A DNA stretch of 64,000 bases from Candidatus Thiodiazotropha sp. LNASS1 (GCF_964212655.1 NZ_OZ156465.1:2666001-2730000), one strand, 5' to 3'; shown: positions 27,605-37,742, counted from the stretch's first letter. The notes: a model not told the origin generated them from the letters alone. A program made the numbers and translations.

Positions 27605-27667
27605 GCATAACGGCCCGGATCAGTGGGGCGAGCGGAAGCGAGCATCCACTGTAGCCGATGGTTATGC
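27605..27667. repeat. Integron attC site (63 bp)
   Basis: GCATAAC at 27605-27611 and GTTATGC at 27661-27667 flank CAGTGGGGCGAGCGGAAGCG followed by AGCATCCACTG. Confidence 0.92.
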
Positions 27668-27982
27668 ATGATTTCTAGGATTTGTGCGTTCTTTGAGTTC
27701 ATTAGATAAACCCTTGAGATCTGCCTCATTAACCAATCCTTCATGACGCAGCATCATAAGTTGTATTGTAGCTTTTGAGCGGCTGTGGTCATTAAATAGC
27801 AAAACAATTTGCTTATCGTAGTTCTCAATCAATTTGTATAAATAGAGATATTTTCCATGATTTGTTGGGTTATCTCTACTCTCTAAACCCTCCGATACAT
27901 CATTCAATATTGTTCCACAGAAGCGTTCTAAAGCCTCTTCTTTAATTTTCTTAAATTTCTTCCAGTCAGATTCTGAGATCAT
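27662..27982 (-). CDS. Hypothetical cassette protein
   Basis: This is a 106-residue, charged, helical protein starting MISESDWKKFKKIKEEALER. No family recognised. The C-terminus NPRNHA is followed by a TAA in the attC box. It is the second cassette from attI. Confidence 0.7.
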   Translation of the reverse strand: MISESDWKKFKKIKEEALERFCGTILNDVSEGLESRDNPTNHGKYLYLYKLIENYDKQIVLLFNDHSRSKATIQLMMLRHEGLVNEADLKGLSNELKERTNPRNHA

Positions 27983-27996
27983 TTTTTGTTTTTATG

Positions 27997-28065
27997 CATA
28001 ACGCCCAACTCAGCGGGCAAATTTTGCGCAGCGAAATTTGATCCGATGCAGTTGATTGTTATGCA
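27997..28065. repeat. Integron attC site (69 bp)
   Basis: GCATAAC at 27997-28003 and GTTATGC at 28059-28065 flank GGGCAAATTTTGCGCAGCGA and AATTTGATCC arms. Confidence 0.9.
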
Positions 28066-28460
28066 TAGTGCCGAAAACCCAAAAGCACATAAATTAGAAT
28101 AAACCCTCCTGGGATAGTTAGCATCAGCTTGGATGCAGGAGCACCCTCAGTACTAGGTGTGTCAGAGAATTTAATACGGTCCCGAAATTTCTCACAACTC
28201 TCAATAATTGTAACCATCTCCCAAACATTCTTTATATCGAGGCTTAGCTTACGTTGAACAAGAAGCCATATTCCTGCCATGACTATTCCCATCAAAACTA
28301 GAGTCGTTTCAGCACCTTGGGTTTTCTGTGTAAAATCACTGGCAATACCAGCAAGTATTGCAAAGTGAACTGCGAAAAACTGAACAAAGTATGACTTATA
28401 GCGATCATGATTTAATGGAATAACGTTCTCAATTAGACGCTTATAATTTTCATCATCCAT
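28059..28460 (-). CDS. First-cassette membrane protein, unknown function
   Basis: This 133-residue protein has two central membrane helices (FFAVHFAILAGIASDF and LVLMGIVMAGIWLLVQ). A third lies at the C-terminus (LTIPGGFILIYVLLGFRHYA). AAGAGAA precedes the ATG. As the cassette next to attI it is the most recently acquired and best placed for expression from Pc. Confidence 0.75.
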   Translation of the reverse strand: MDDENYKRLIENVIPLNHDRYKSYFVQFFAVHFAILAGIASDFTQKTQGAETTLVLMGIVMAGIWLLVQRKLSLDIKNVWEMVTIIESCEKFRDRIKFSDTPSTEGAPASKLMLTIPGGFILIYVLLGFRHYA

Positions 28461-28478
28461 ATACGTTCTCTTCTTTAT

Positions 28479-28626
28479 GCATAACTTATAAATATACCCC
28501 AGATGTGTCAGATATATCTGGGCTAATATTGCCGTGTATGCAGAATTGCATGTTATTAAGTAGCTGATTTACAATATGCACACCCATGGATAGGGGCATG
28601 TATATCAGCAAGAGGTAAAAAGACAC
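28479..28626. promoter_or_regulatory. attI and divergent promoter region of the integron
   Basis: The cassette junction is GCATAAC at 28479-28485. Next to it is an inverted repeat CCCAGAT/ATCTGGG (28498-28504 with 28516-28522), a candidate integrase-binding element. The integrase promoter and the cassette promoter must lie here or in the start of intI. No LexA box (CTG-N10-CAG type) was evident. Confidence 0.65.
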
Positions 28627-29598
28627 ATGGACGTTGTTAAGAAACCTATGCTGCTGGAGGTCGTCCGGCAGCGCATGCGGCTTCGACATTACAGCATTCG
28701 TACTGAAAAATCCTACATTCACTGGATCCGGCGATTCGTTCGCTTTCATAACAGACGCCATCCCAAGGAGCTGGGTAAACAGGAGATCGAGGCCTTTCTC
28801 ACCCACCTTGCCGTTGATCGAAAAGTGTCTGCCTCGACGCAGAATCAGGCTTTCAATGCTTTGTTGTTTCTCTACCGCGAGGTTTTGGAGCTTAAGATGC
28901 CGCAGCTTGATTCGGTAAGGCGTGCTAAAAAACCCAAACAGTTGCCGACCGTACTTTCGCCGGATGAGATCCGACAGGTATTGAGTCACCTGGATGGTAA
29001 ATACTGGATTGCCGCGAACCTGCTCTATGGCTCGGGGCTGCGACTGCTCGAATGCCTGCGCCTTCGGGTGCAGGATATCGATTTCAATCTCGCTCAGATC
29101 ATGGTGCGAGGGGGAAAGGGCAACAAGGACCGTTGTACGATTTTGCCGGCGTCGGTGATCGATCCGCTGCAGGAGCATCTTGAGAAATTGCGCACCATCC
29201 ATAGTCAGGATCTCGAAAAAGGCTTGGGCCGAGTATACCTGCCGGTTGCATTGGATCGCAAATACCCTAATGCCTCAAAAGAACTGTGCTGGCAGTTCGT
29301 CTTTCCCGCATCGCGTTACGTTGCTGATCGTGATACCGGGCATCAGGTCAGATTTCATTTGCATGAGAAGGCGCTGCAACGTGCGATTAAGTCTGCCGTC
29401 AGGCAATCGGATATCTCGAAACGTGCAACGGCGCATACCTTGCGGCACAGTTTCGCAACCCACCTGTTACAGCGGGGTGCGGACATTCGCACCATACAGG
29501 CCCTGCTCGGTCATAAGGATGTCAACATTACCATGATCTATACTCATGTGATTCAAAAAGGCGGCATGGGGGTTCGCAGCCCCTTGGATTTATTGTGA
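28627..29598 (+). CDS. intI: Integron integrase IntI
   Basis: This 323-residue tyrosine recombinase has the first catalytic Arg in [14 protein letters not shown] (about residue 140). The box II signature is [20 protein letters not shown], then [16 protein letters not shown] with the nucleophilic Tyr. The segment [20 protein letters not shown] between them is the extra patch specific to integron integrases. It catalyses attI x attC recombination. It looks intact and reads away from the cassettes, the standard layout. Confidence 0.96.
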   Translation: MDVVKKPMLLEVVRQRMRLRHYSIRTEKSYIHWIRRFVRFHNRRHPKELGKQEIEAFLTHLAVDRKVSASTQNQAFNALLFLYREVLELKMPQLDSVRRAKKPKQLPTVLSPDEIRQVLSHLDGKYWIAANLLYGSGLRLLECLRLRVQDIDFNLAQIMVRGGKGNKDRCTILPASVIDPLQEHLEKLRTIHSQDLEKGLGRVYLPVALDRKYPNASKELCWQFVFPASRYVADRDTGHQVRFHLHEKALQRAIKSAVRQSDISKRATAHTLRHSFATHLLQRGADIRTIQALLGHKDVNITMIYTHVIQKGGMGVRSPLDLL

Positions 29599-29612
29599 AA
29601 GACATCGCACCC

Positions 29613-32600
29613 TTAAAACAGTGGGCCTTGTTGCGGTTTGTGATAGTTAGCCGGATGCTGTTTGCGTGTCAGCAGATTCCTGATGTGCCAGTGCTCGCTC
29701 TCGGGTACCACTTCATCGATGGTGATCTCACCGCCCTGGTTGGTGGCGACCGGTTTGCCATCCTTGTATAGAATGCGATGACCTGCCTGGGCGGTGATGC
29801 GTTTGCCGGGCGTAACGATGCCGGTGAGGTTCAGGGGGTCCGCGCTGCCGATGCTGATCAGTTCATCGGCATCCTTGCTTTTGCGTACCTCGCGCATCAG
29901 ACTCACCGCCTCAGGCAGTGCAAAATGCTCGCCGGCAAAACCCTCGACGAAACGACCACCCCTGATCTCTCCCCTCGCCTCCAAACGGCGCAAACAGTAG
30001 AGCAGGTCGCGCCAGGGAGGGAGATCGCTCTCACGCTCGAGCAGTTTCCTGAACACCACGCCATAGCGGGTCAGCAGAGTGTGCGCGATCTGCTCGATGC
30101 GCTGTGCCTCATCCTCATGACCCATTGGCGCCCGTATCAATGACCAGCGTCCGCCAGAGGCGAGTGGGGCCTGCATGGTAGTGCGGCGTCGGCTGCGCTT
30201 GCGGTGCTTCTCCGGCGTGATCATGGCACGCAGTCCCTGAAACTGGTCCGAATTGACCAGGCCCCAGGCGACCAGTTCGCCCAGGGCGATCTCCAGCTGG
30301 GTTTTCAGCAGACCCGTCTGCTGTTGCAGGTCGTCGAAAAAACTGGCGCCCCACTGCTGCAGCACTTCAGATACCTTGACCGCGGTGACGCTCAACCCCT
30401 CGGGCGCTGTCGATTCTGTCCGATACCAGACAGAGAGATGGGGGCGGAAGACGAAAGCCAACGGTGTGGTCTTGATTGCCGGGTTTTTGCGTTTGTTCTG
30501 CTTCAGTTCTGTCGGATGCAGGCGTAGCCAGGCAAGCTTGCCCGAACCGCACAACTCGTCCAGCTCGCTGGAGAAGTAGGGCTGCAGCCGGGCGGGCAGG
30601 ATCTCATCCTCCCAGCTGCTGGCGGGCACGCTGATCCCTTCGAGTTGCAGCATGACCCGTTCCAACGCGGCAACACCCTGCGCAGGATCGTCCAGCCCCT
30701 GCCAGCTGAACAGGAAGCGCATAAAATCGGCGGGGCTCACCGGCTCGATTTCACGGCGCAGCTGTTTCAGGGTATAGCGGTGGATACGCGCCAGCAGGCC
30801 GCGCTCGCACCACTCGACCTCGACACAGTCCGGATGGAAACGACCCTGTATGGCAAAGCCCTCCTGTTCCAGACTGCTTAGCGCCAGCGCCACAGCTTCT
30901 GCCGGTAGGCTTAAGGGGCGTGCCAGTTGCTCAACCGTCACCGGACCAAGACACTCCAAACGACTGCGCAGGATCTCAACAACAGCCGACTCGAACGATT
31001 CGGCCTCATCCGCGGGTATGGCGCTGATCGCCGGCGATAGCTCATGCGCCGGGCAGATCTTCTGCATCGCCTGCAACCGCTCCGCGCTGACCCATAAAAC
31101 CAGGTTCCCGTTCGAGAGTCGTGTGGCGCGTTGTTGCTGCTGCAATTCAGCCAGAAAACGCCGCCATGGATCGAGATCCGCCGAGGCGATTTCGTCCTCT
31201 TCGATAAAGCCGGCGATCATCAATCCATCGTGGAGTTCGTCCGGATTGCGCGGCTGCGGCCAGGCCTCTGCCTGCACCTGGCGGATCGCCTCGGGATTCA
31301 AACGTCCCAGGTCGGCGGCGGTTTGCGGATCCATATGGCGCCGCTGCTGTACCGCCAGCGCGCGCCGCTCCTCCGCCGGGGTGTCGTCGAGGAATGCGTA
31401 GGGTCTGGCGTTGAGGGTTTCGAGCGCCATGGGTGACGGCGTAGGCAGCTCCCTGGCGCTCACCTGGATATGTCCCTGCTCAATGGCATCCAGCACCCGC
31501 TTCAGTCCATCGATGTCCATCAGCTCGTGCAGGCAGTCCCACAACGCCTGGTTCACCAGCGGGTGGTCCGGCACCTCCCGGTCACCCTGGATGTTTTCGA
31601 AACAGGCGAGCTGATCGGGGAAGACAAGCGCCACCAGGTCTTCGGCATCGTTGCGCTGGAAGGGCGCGGGCACCCGCTTGCCGCCGCGCATACGGGGCAC
31701 CGCCAAAGAGATATTGGTCACCCAGCGCCAGCGGGTCGGAAACATGGGCGCGGCCAGCAGGGCCTGAACCAATACCTGCTCGACGCTCTTTGATTTCAAA
31801 TAGCCGGCCGGCTCTTCCAGGGGGAAGCTGTGGGTCGGCCCGAGGGAGAGGATCAAATTGTCCTCGTTGGCGGCCGCCTGCAGTTCGAAATTGAAGCGGC
31901 GGCAGAAGCGCTTGCGCAGGGCCAGGCCCCAGGCCTTGTTGATGCGGGAGCCGAAGGGTGCGTGGATGACGAAATGCATGTCGCCGGTCTCGTCGAAGAA
32001 GCGCTCGAAGAGCACATGCCTTTGGCTCGGTATCACGCCGAACAGGGCCTTCGTCGCGGCAAGGTACTCAACCAACTGTGCGGCGGTGGCCGGGTCGAGG
32101 TGATGCTCCTGTTCCAGGTAATCCAGCGCTGCCTGCCGCCCCTTGTCCAATACTCCGTCGAGAGTTTCGCGCAGACGGGAAACCGCATGGGAGAGTTCGT
32201 CGGTGCGACCCGGCGCCTCGCCGAACCAGAAGGGAATGGTGGGCGGTTGGCCACGGGCGTCCTCCACAAACACCCTGCCCTGTTCGATCTTCAACATGCG
32301 GTATGAGAAATTGCCGAGCTGGAAGATATCCCCCGGCATGCTCTCGAAGGCGAAGTCCTCGTTCAGGCTGCCGACGAAGAGCCCCTCCGGTTGCAGGATC
32401 ACATCGTAATTGAACTGATCGGGTATGGCGCCGCCATTGGTGATAGCTGTCAGGCGGGCACTCCGCCGCGGCCGCAGCATGCCGTTGACCGCATCGCGAT
32501 GGATGTAGTCGCCCCGTCTGCCCCGCCGGGTGTGAAAACCGTCCGACAGCATCTTCACCACATCGAGGAAAATCTGCTCGGTAAGATTGTTATAGGGCCG

Positions 32601-33914
32601 GGCACACCTGAACGCCCGGTAGAGAGCCCGTTCGTCCCACTCCCTGGCGGAGACCTCGGCGACGATCTGCTGGGCCAGGACATCCAATGGATGTTCGGGT
32701 ACCGGTATCCGATCGAGTTCCCCCCTGCGGATAGCATCCAGCATGGCCACCGACTCGACCAGGTCGTCGCGGCTGAGGGGAAACAGCCGCGCCTTGGGGG
32801 TGCCGGTCAGTTGGTGCCCGGAGCGGCCCGCCCGTTGCAGAAAGGTGGCGATGCTGTGCGGCGATCCCATCTGGCACACCAACTCCACATCCCCGATATC
32901 GATACCGAGCTCCAGGGAGGCGGTCGCCACCAGGGCGCGCAGCGACCCCGACTTGAGGCGCTGCTCGGCGTCGAGCCGGTGCTCCTTGGCCAGGCTGCCG
33001 TGGTGGGAGGTGACCGCCTCCTCGCCCAGGTTTTTTGCCAATGCCGCCGCCGCGCGCTCGGCGAGCCGACGGGTGTTGACGAAAATCAGGGTGGTCTTGT
33101 GCCGGGTGATGAGCAGCTCGAGCCGGCGGTAGATCTCATCCCAGGCCTCGTTGGCCATCACCGCCTCCAGCGGCGACCCGGTCAGCTCGATGGCCAGGTC
33201 CCGTTCACGCACATGGCCGGTATCGACAATGGTACAGGCCCGTTGCAGCGGATCGTCGTGTTGCCCGGTGAGGTAGCGCGCCATCTCCTCGATCGGTTTT
33301 TGCGTCGCCGAGATGCCGATGCGCACCGGCGGCCTGTCACACAACCGGGCGAGGCGCTCCAGGCTCAAGGTCAGATGGGCGCCTCGTTTGTTGCCCGCCA
33401 GGGCATGGATCTCGTCGACGATCACGCTGCGTACCGTTTTCAATATCTCCCGGCCGGAATCGGAGGTCAACAGAATATAGAGGGATTCCGGTGTGGTCAC
33501 CAGGATGTGCGGCGGGGTGCGCTTCATCATCGCCCGTTCCGACGAAGTGGTATCCCCGGTGCGCACCAGGGCGCGAATCGGCACATCGGGATAGCCCCCT
33601 TCCAGCAGCGCATCCCGGATCCCATTCAACGGTTGTTCCAGATTCTTGTGAATGTCGTTGGAGAGGGCCTTCAGCGGTGAGACATAGAGCACATGGGTCT
33701 CGTCGGCCAGGGGAAACTGCAGCCCCGCCTGTACCAGCCGGTCGATCGCCGCAAGAAAGGCGGCCAGGGTCTTACCGGAGCCGGTGGGCGCCGAGATCAG
33801 GGTGTTCTGTGCCGCCTGTATCGCCGGCCAGGCCTGCGCCTGGACCTCGGTGGGCCGGCCGAACTGCCGCTCAAGCCATGCTGTGACTGCCGGGTGAAAC
33901 TGGAACGATGACAT
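29613..33914 (-). CDS. lhr: Lhr-family ATP-dependent DNA helicase
   Basis: This 1433-residue Lhr-type superfamily 2 helicase has Walker A SAPTGSGKTLAAFL (about residue 40), DEIH box VDEIHALAG and motif III GISATQKP. The helicase C domain has QRAGRSGHQ, and the large Lhr C-terminal extension follows (winged-helix, beta-barrel and DUF4635-like parts). These enzymes act in DNA repair. The gene is just outside the integron, 14 bases from the intI stop, convergent with it. Confidence 0.93.
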   Translation of the reverse strand: MSSFQFHPAVTAWLERQFGRPTEVQAQAWPAIQAAQNTLISAPTGSGKTLAAFLAAIDRLVQAGLQFPLADETHVLYVSPLKALSNDIHKNLEQPLNGIRDALLEGGYPDVPIRALVRTGDTTSSERAMMKRTPPHILVTTPESLYILLTSDSGREILKTVRSVIVDEIHALAGNKRGAHLTLSLERLARLCDRPPVRIGISATQKPIEEMARYLTGQHDDPLQRACTIVDTGHVRERDLAIELTGSPLEAVMANEAWDEIYRRLELLITRHKTTLIFVNTRRLAERAAAALAKNLGEEAVTSHHGSLAKEHRLDAEQRLKSGSLRALVATASLELGIDIGDVELVCQMGSPHSIATFLQRAGRSGHQLTGTPKARLFPLSRDDLVESVAMLDAIRRGELDRIPVPEHPLDVLAQQIVAEVSAREWDERALYRAFRCARPYNNLTEQIFLDVVKMLSDGFHTRRGRRGDYIHRDAVNGMLRPRRSARLTAITNGGAIPDQFNYDVILQPEGLFVGSLNEDFAFESMPGDIFQLGNFSYRMLKIEQGRVFVEDARGQPPTIPFWFGEAPGRTDELSHAVSRLRETLDGVLDKGRQAALDYLEQEHHLDPATAAQLVEYLAATKALFGVIPSQRHVLFERFFDETGDMHFVIHAPFGSRINKAWGLALRKRFCRRFNFELQAAANEDNLILSLGPTHSFPLEEPAGYLKSKSVEQVLVQALLAAPMFPTRWRWVTNISLAVPRMRGGKRVPAPFQRNDAEDLVALVFPDQLACFENIQGDREVPDHPLVNQALWDCLHELMDIDGLKRVLDAIEQGHIQVSARELPTPSPMALETLNARPYAFLDDTPAEERRALAVQQRRHMDPQTAADLGRLNPEAIRQVQAEAWPQPRNPDELHDGLMIAGFIEEDEIASADLDPWRRFLAELQQQQRATRLSNGNLVLWVSAERLQAMQKICPAHELSPAISAIPADEAESFESAVVEILRSRLECLGPVTVEQLARPLSLPAEAVALALSSLEQEGFAIQGRFHPDCVEVEWCERGLLARIHRYTLKQLRREIEPVSPADFMRFLFSWQGLDDPAQGVAALERVMLQLEGISVPASSWEDEILPARLQPYFSSELDELCGSGKLAWLRLHPTELKQNKRKNPAIKTTPLAFVFRPHLSVWYRTESTAPEGLSVTAVKVSEVLQQWGASFFDDLQQQTGLLKTQLEIALGELVAWGLVNSDQFQGLRAMITPEKHRKRSRRRTTMQAPLASGGRWSLIRAPMGHEDEAQRIEQIAHTLLTRYGVVFRKLLERESDLPPWRDLLYCLRRLEARGEIRGGRFVEGFAGEHFALPEAVSLMREVRKSKDADELISIGSADPLNLTGIVTPGKRITAQAGHRILYKDGKPVATNQGGEITIDEVVPESEHWHIRNLLTRKQHPANYHKPQQGPLF

Positions 33915-34013
33915 TACCCCATGATAGCCCTATTTTCTTGCGGGGGGCGTAATCCTATACTCGATATACTGTTTTCGGCAGACAATAAAACCAACGGTGG
34001 AGGGAGCCTTGCC

Positions 34014-35015
34014 ATGACAACCGTAATCATTGTAATCGCCGTTCTGATCGCCGTCCCACTCATCTATCTGGCCACCCTGGACGGCAGTTTCAAGGTCAGG
34101 CGCTCGCTGGAGATCGCGGTCGATCAAAAGACCGTGTTCGACAAGATCCGCGATTTCCGAAGCTGGTCAGACTGGAGCCCCTGGCTGATGCACGAGCCCG
34201 ACACCACCCTGGAATTCTCCGATACGCCGGACCGTGAGGGGGGCTGGTACAGCTGGGACGGTAGTATCGTCGGCGCCGGCAAACTGACCCATGAAAAATT
34301 TAGCGGCGAAGAGAAGATCGAACAGCGGATCGAATTCACGCGTCCCTTCAAGTCCGTAAGCAGCGTCTGGTGGGAGTTCGAACCCAAGGGCGAAGGCAAA
34401 ACCCTGGTTCATTGGAACATGGCGGGCAGCATGCCCTTTCTGTTCCGTTTCATGGCGAAGAAGATGCCGGCCTACATCAGCAAAGATTACGATACCGGTC
34501 TCTACATGCTGCGCGGCGAATTGGAAACGGACGCCGAAGTCCCGTGCATATCTTTTGACGGTCCGGTGGAACTGCCGGAGCAAACCGCCCTGACCCTCCA
34601 TTTTGAGGGTCATCTGGAGGCGATGAAAAAGGCCATGACGGAAGGCTTTCCACGACTTGGCCACTATGTCGATGAACAGGGACTGACCGCCACGGGTTGC
34701 CCGTTCTCCATCTACCACAAGGTCGACCTTAAAACGATGCACTTCGACTGCGACATGGCGATACCGGTAGCGCCGGAGACCACATCGACAGAGCTTGAGG
34801 TGAAGCGCTTCAGCGGCGGACGCTACTACAAGACCACCCTGAGAGGCAGCTATGAATTTCTCGAACTCGCCTGGTACCAGGCCTACGCCCATCTGCAGAT
34901 GAGTAAGATTAAACCCCTGCACAAGCAGGCCTCGCGGGAGATGTATGAAAACGATCCCGCCACGGTCAGCCATAGCAACGAGATCGTCACTTCGATCTAT
35001 ATACCGATCAAATAG
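34014..35015 (+). CDS. SRPBCC domain protein with GyrI-like effector-binding domain
   Basis: This 333-residue protein has an N-terminal membrane anchor (TTVIIVIAVLIAVPLIYLAT). An SRPBCC/polyketide-cyclase-like domain follows (about 30-170, FRSWSDWSPWLMHEPDTTLE). The C-terminal domain is of the AraC effector-binding (GyrI-like) type (about 180-333). Both folds bind hydrophobic or small ligands; function unknown. GGAGG precedes the ATG at 34014. Confidence 0.78.
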   Translation: MTTVIIVIAVLIAVPLIYLATLDGSFKVRRSLEIAVDQKTVFDKIRDFRSWSDWSPWLMHEPDTTLEFSDTPDREGGWYSWDGSIVGAGKLTHEKFSGEEKIEQRIEFTRPFKSVSSVWWEFEPKGEGKTLVHWNMAGSMPFLFRFMAKKMPAYISKDYDTGLYMLRGELETDAEVPCISFDGPVELPEQTALTLHFEGHLEAMKKAMTEGFPRLGHYVDEQGLTATGCPFSIYHKVDLKTMHFDCDMAIPVAPETTSTELEVKRFSGGRYYKTTLRGSYEFLELAWYQAYAHLQMSKIKPLHKQASREMYENDPATVSHSNEIVTSIYIPIK

Positions 35016-35204
35016 CGCAGATCGCTAATCGAAATCAGGGAAAACTCAATGGCAGTCAGAGAGAGACAGCTCAAACGATGACAAACCGGTTTTTTCGCTA
35101 CGCGTAGATTTCTGTTTATCTCTCGTTCAATAAAAAAGAAGGTCGCAGCCATATCATGTTGAAATTTGGATGAGATATTGCTTGACCTCGGCCCATGACA
35201 ACCG

Positions 35205-35234
35205 CAAGCCCGGCTAGTAGGCCGGGCTTGTTTT
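35205..35234 (+). terminator. Rho-independent terminator
   Basis: CAAGCCCGGC-TAGTAG-GCCGGGCTTG is a perfect 10-bp stem followed by TTTT on the plus strand. It lies about 190 bp after the SRPBCC gene. Confidence 0.7.
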
Positions 35235-35250
35235 CAACCTGCATCACTTC

Positions 35251-35280
35251 GGGCCTGTTGACACTCATCCAATTGGCCCT
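35251..35280 (+). repeat. Dispersed GGGCCTG-GACACT repeat, copy 3
   Basis: GGGCCTGTTGACACTCATCC followed by AATTGGCCCT lies directly downstream of the VWA gene. It is related to the termini of the element at 54700-54970. Confidence 0.5.
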
Positions 35281-35304
35281 AGCACCAGACGCATCAACCA
35301 CGGA

Positions 35305-36519
35305 TCAATACGCCGGCGCTTCCGCCTCATAGTGAATACCGCTGCGCCCGGCCTGTTCGCGAATGGCACTGTAGAGTTTATGGTCCAGCGAACCCTTGGC
35401 TCCACCGGACTTTTTCACCTCCTGTTTAAGATACTCCTTACGCTGTGCCGAGAGCTCATTGATCTCCTCCTGCAGTACCTTACGCTGTTTAGCCTTTTCT
35501 GTGATCATGGCACGTTGCTCCTGCGGCGCCATGGCGCGTATGGAGGAAGGCAGATGATCCTTCTTGATGGCATCGAGCTCAACCCGGCCGCTAGCCACAT
35601 CGTCCACCAATTCACTGTCACCCAATAGATTGGATTTTCCACTCTTTGATGCATTGAAGGTGGCGCGGCGTGCACGGGATGCGACCGAGGCGGACTCATG
35701 CAGCTTGTCAGCCGCTTCCAGTTTCTGGCGCTTCTTCTCTAACACCTCATCCGATCCGTAGTAGAGACGGGTTTCATCCAGCTTCTTTGAGAGAGTGGCC
35801 AGTTTCTCATCGAACGGCGTACTGATCGCCACGGCGTTTCCGTCTTGAGAGACCTGGGCGTACTGGCCAAGACCGCCCTGGGCAATCTTGCTCCAGACCA
35901 GGCGTGTCGGGGCGCTGTTGCCGGCCTGGATTGTGTTGACCACTATACCCCTGGCGTTGGCCACCTTAAGGGTTTGCGGATACTTCACATCATCCTGATA
36001 ATCCATGTGGGGCGGCGCATCCCCCACCAGAAAGACGACCCGATAGGCATCCTCGCCCTGACTCCAGGAGATCTTGTTGACCGCATCATGCAGGGCCTGG
36101 TTGACACTTTCAGGGCCGTCACCACCGCCTTCGGCGCGAAAATCCATCAGCGTCGCGTAGACTGTGTCGAGATCTTCCGAGAGATCCACGACTCGCGTGA
36201 CATAGCTGTCGCCCCGGTCTCGATAGGCTACCAGCCCCATCTTGATTTCGGGCGCGGGCTGCGCCTGGGCCATGGTGGAGGCGATAGACCAGATCTTCTC
36301 CTTGGATGCCTGGATCAAGCCTCCCATGCTTCCGGTGGTATCCAGCGCGAATACCACTTCGATTTTCGGGTGTTGCCGGGTAGTGGTATGCACCGCCGGC
36401 ACCTGGATAGGATCCGGCTGTGGCATGTTAACCGCAGCAACATCCTTGAGGGCGGGATAGAACGCGATACCACCGGCGGTAAAAGTGAACAGTGCTGCTG
36501 CAATGATTTTTGATTTCAT
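35305..36519 (-). CDS. von Willebrand factor A domain protein, secreted
   Basis: This 404-residue protein has a signal peptide (MKSKIIAAALFTFTAGGIAF). A VWA domain follows with MIDAS motif VVFALDTTGSMGG and later metal-site residues, then an alpha-helical, charged C-terminal part (about 250-404). Likely a periplasmic protein-interaction factor. GGAGAAG precedes the ATG at 36519. It follows the membrane-protein and pspA genes in one transcription unit. Confidence 0.87.
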   Translation of the reverse strand: MKSKIIAAALFTFTAGGIAFYPALKDVAAVNMPQPDPIQVPAVHTTTRQHPKIEVVFALDTTGSMGGLIQASKEKIWSIASTMAQAQPAPEIKMGLVAYRDRGDSYVTRVVDLSEDLDTVYATLMDFRAEGGGDGPESVNQALHDAVNKISWSQGEDAYRVVFLVGDAPPHMDYQDDVKYPQTLKVANARGIVVNTIQAGNSAPTRLVWSKIAQGGLGQYAQVSQDGNAVAISTPFDEKLATLSKKLDETRLYYGSDEVLEKKRQKLEAADKLHESASVASRARRATFNASKSGKSNLLGDSELVDDVASGRVELDAIKKDHLPSSIRAMAPQEQRAMITEKAKQRKVLQEEINELSAQRKEYLKQEVKKSGGAKGSLDHKLYSAIREQAGRSGIHYEAEAPAY

Positions 36520-36536
36520 GATCTTCTCCACATTGA

Positions 36537-37106
36537 CTAACGGACAGTTGATAACTTGGCGAGTGCGGCTTCCGCCGTGCGATGGGCAAGTTGAAAACCA
36601 TCGTCTGTACTATTAACGGCGGTCGCCTGTTTGCTCGCTCGCTTCCAGGTATTGGGGATGAATACGAACAGTGCCTGGACGAGAAAAAAGCTCCACACAC
36701 TGAGAAACAGATTGCCGGTTTGCAGCAACGCCCATACCGCCGCCGCCAAACCGAACAACACCAGACCCATGTCAGCCAATGCCGAGATGAGACTCGAATG
36801 GAAATAGAGTGAGCGAATCAACCAGACAACTCCCAAATGGGCCATGAGATAGAACGGCAGGCTCAGCCCCATCAGCCAGATAACAACCGCTGCCGCCAAC
36901 CAGGCACTCACACTGGTAATGCGTCCGACCTTTTCGCCGCTGCGTCGCAACAGGTAGATCACATAGAGCAAGCCCATGGCTGCTATGAGCAGGCGTAGTA
37001 CAAAGTCGGTGACGAAAACTGTTGTCAGTGCGCTAAAGAGCACCCCCCCACCGATAGTGGCGACCAGCGCTACACCGACACCTTCAAAAAAGCCGGGGCG
37101 TTTCAT
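36537..37106 (-). CDS. Multi-spanning membrane protein of the pspA operon
   Basis: This 189-residue protein has about six hydrophobic segments in the first 165 residues and a soluble tail. Function unknown. The start overlaps the pspA stop by 4 bases and the gene lies 17 bases before the VWA gene. The arrangement suggests it links PspA and the VWA protein at the inner membrane. Confidence 0.8.
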   Translation of the reverse strand: MKRPGFFEGVGVALVATIGGGVLFSALTTVFVTDFVLRLLIAAMGLLYVIYLLRRSGEKVGRITSVSAWLAAAVVIWLMGLSLPFYLMAHLGVVWLIRSLYFHSSLISALADMGLVLFGLAAAVWALLQTGNLFLSVWSFFLVQALFVFIPNTWKRASKQATAVNSTDDGFQLAHRTAEAALAKLSTVR

Positions 37107-37651
37107 GACCGGGTCCTCCTCTGCTTTTCACGCAGAAAGGCGAGTTCGATGTCATCCTCGTTGACGGCGAACTGACGCATGAAATCCGGCTCGTTCCAGC
37201 TGTTATGCTGTGCCTCCTCGTTCTCAGAGCCTGCAAGCAATTCCGCCTTCTGTCGCATGGACTCGAGACGCGAGCGGTTTTCATCGATACGTTTTTTAAG
37301 GGCCTCGCCCGCCTCCCGAAACTCCTGTTGTTTGCGGGCGAGATAGTTAAGATAGCGCTCCGACTCCAGCTTGCGTTTCAACAGCGTCCGGGCCAATGCC
37401 TCGTTACCGGTATCGAAGCAGAGATCCAGCTCTTCAGTCACCTGCCCAAGCCGTTGTTCAAGTTCGCTTTGTCGGGATGCAACCTGCTTCAGCTCCAGCT
37501 CTATGACCTTGACCCGATGATCGTCCTTGGTTAACGCCTCTTCCATATCACGCACCGCCTGCTTGAGTAGGATTTCAGGCTCCTCCATGCGATCGAGAAC
37601 CGCGTTGACATCGGCTCGAAACAGTTGGGATACGCGTGTGATGAGTGCCAT
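37103..37651 (-). CDS. pspA: PspA/IM30 family protein
   Basis: This 182-residue coiled-coil protein starts MALITRVSQLFRADVNAVLD and contains EEPEILLKQAVRDMEEAL, the usual PspA/IM30 opening. It lacks part of the usual length (about 220), like some short PspA relatives. PspA proteins form ESCRT-III-like assemblies that protect the inner membrane. AAGGAG precedes the ATG. First gene of a three-gene unit, divergent from a two-component system. Confidence 0.88.
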   Translation of the reverse strand: MALITRVSQLFRADVNAVLDRMEEPEILLKQAVRDMEEALTKDDHRVKVIELELKQVASRQSELEQRLGQVTEELDLCFDTGNEALARTLLKRKLESERYLNYLARKQQEFREAGEALKKRIDENRSRLESMRQKAELLAGSENEEAQHNSWNEPDFMRQFAVNEDDIELAFLREKQRRTRS

Positions 37652-37742
37652 GTCAGACTCCTTGTGTTTGAATGTCTAAACACAGTCTAAGAACGAGACG
37701 CCATGACGAGTAGACAGAATTTAGTAAAACTCCGGACGGCAG

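Noticed and set aside
28486-29202. 238-codon minus-strand frame opposite intI
   Set aside because: Antisense to the integrase gene and attI.
32391-33680. 429-codon plus-strand frame inside lhr
   Set aside because: Antisense shadow of a GC-rich helicase gene with clear motifs.
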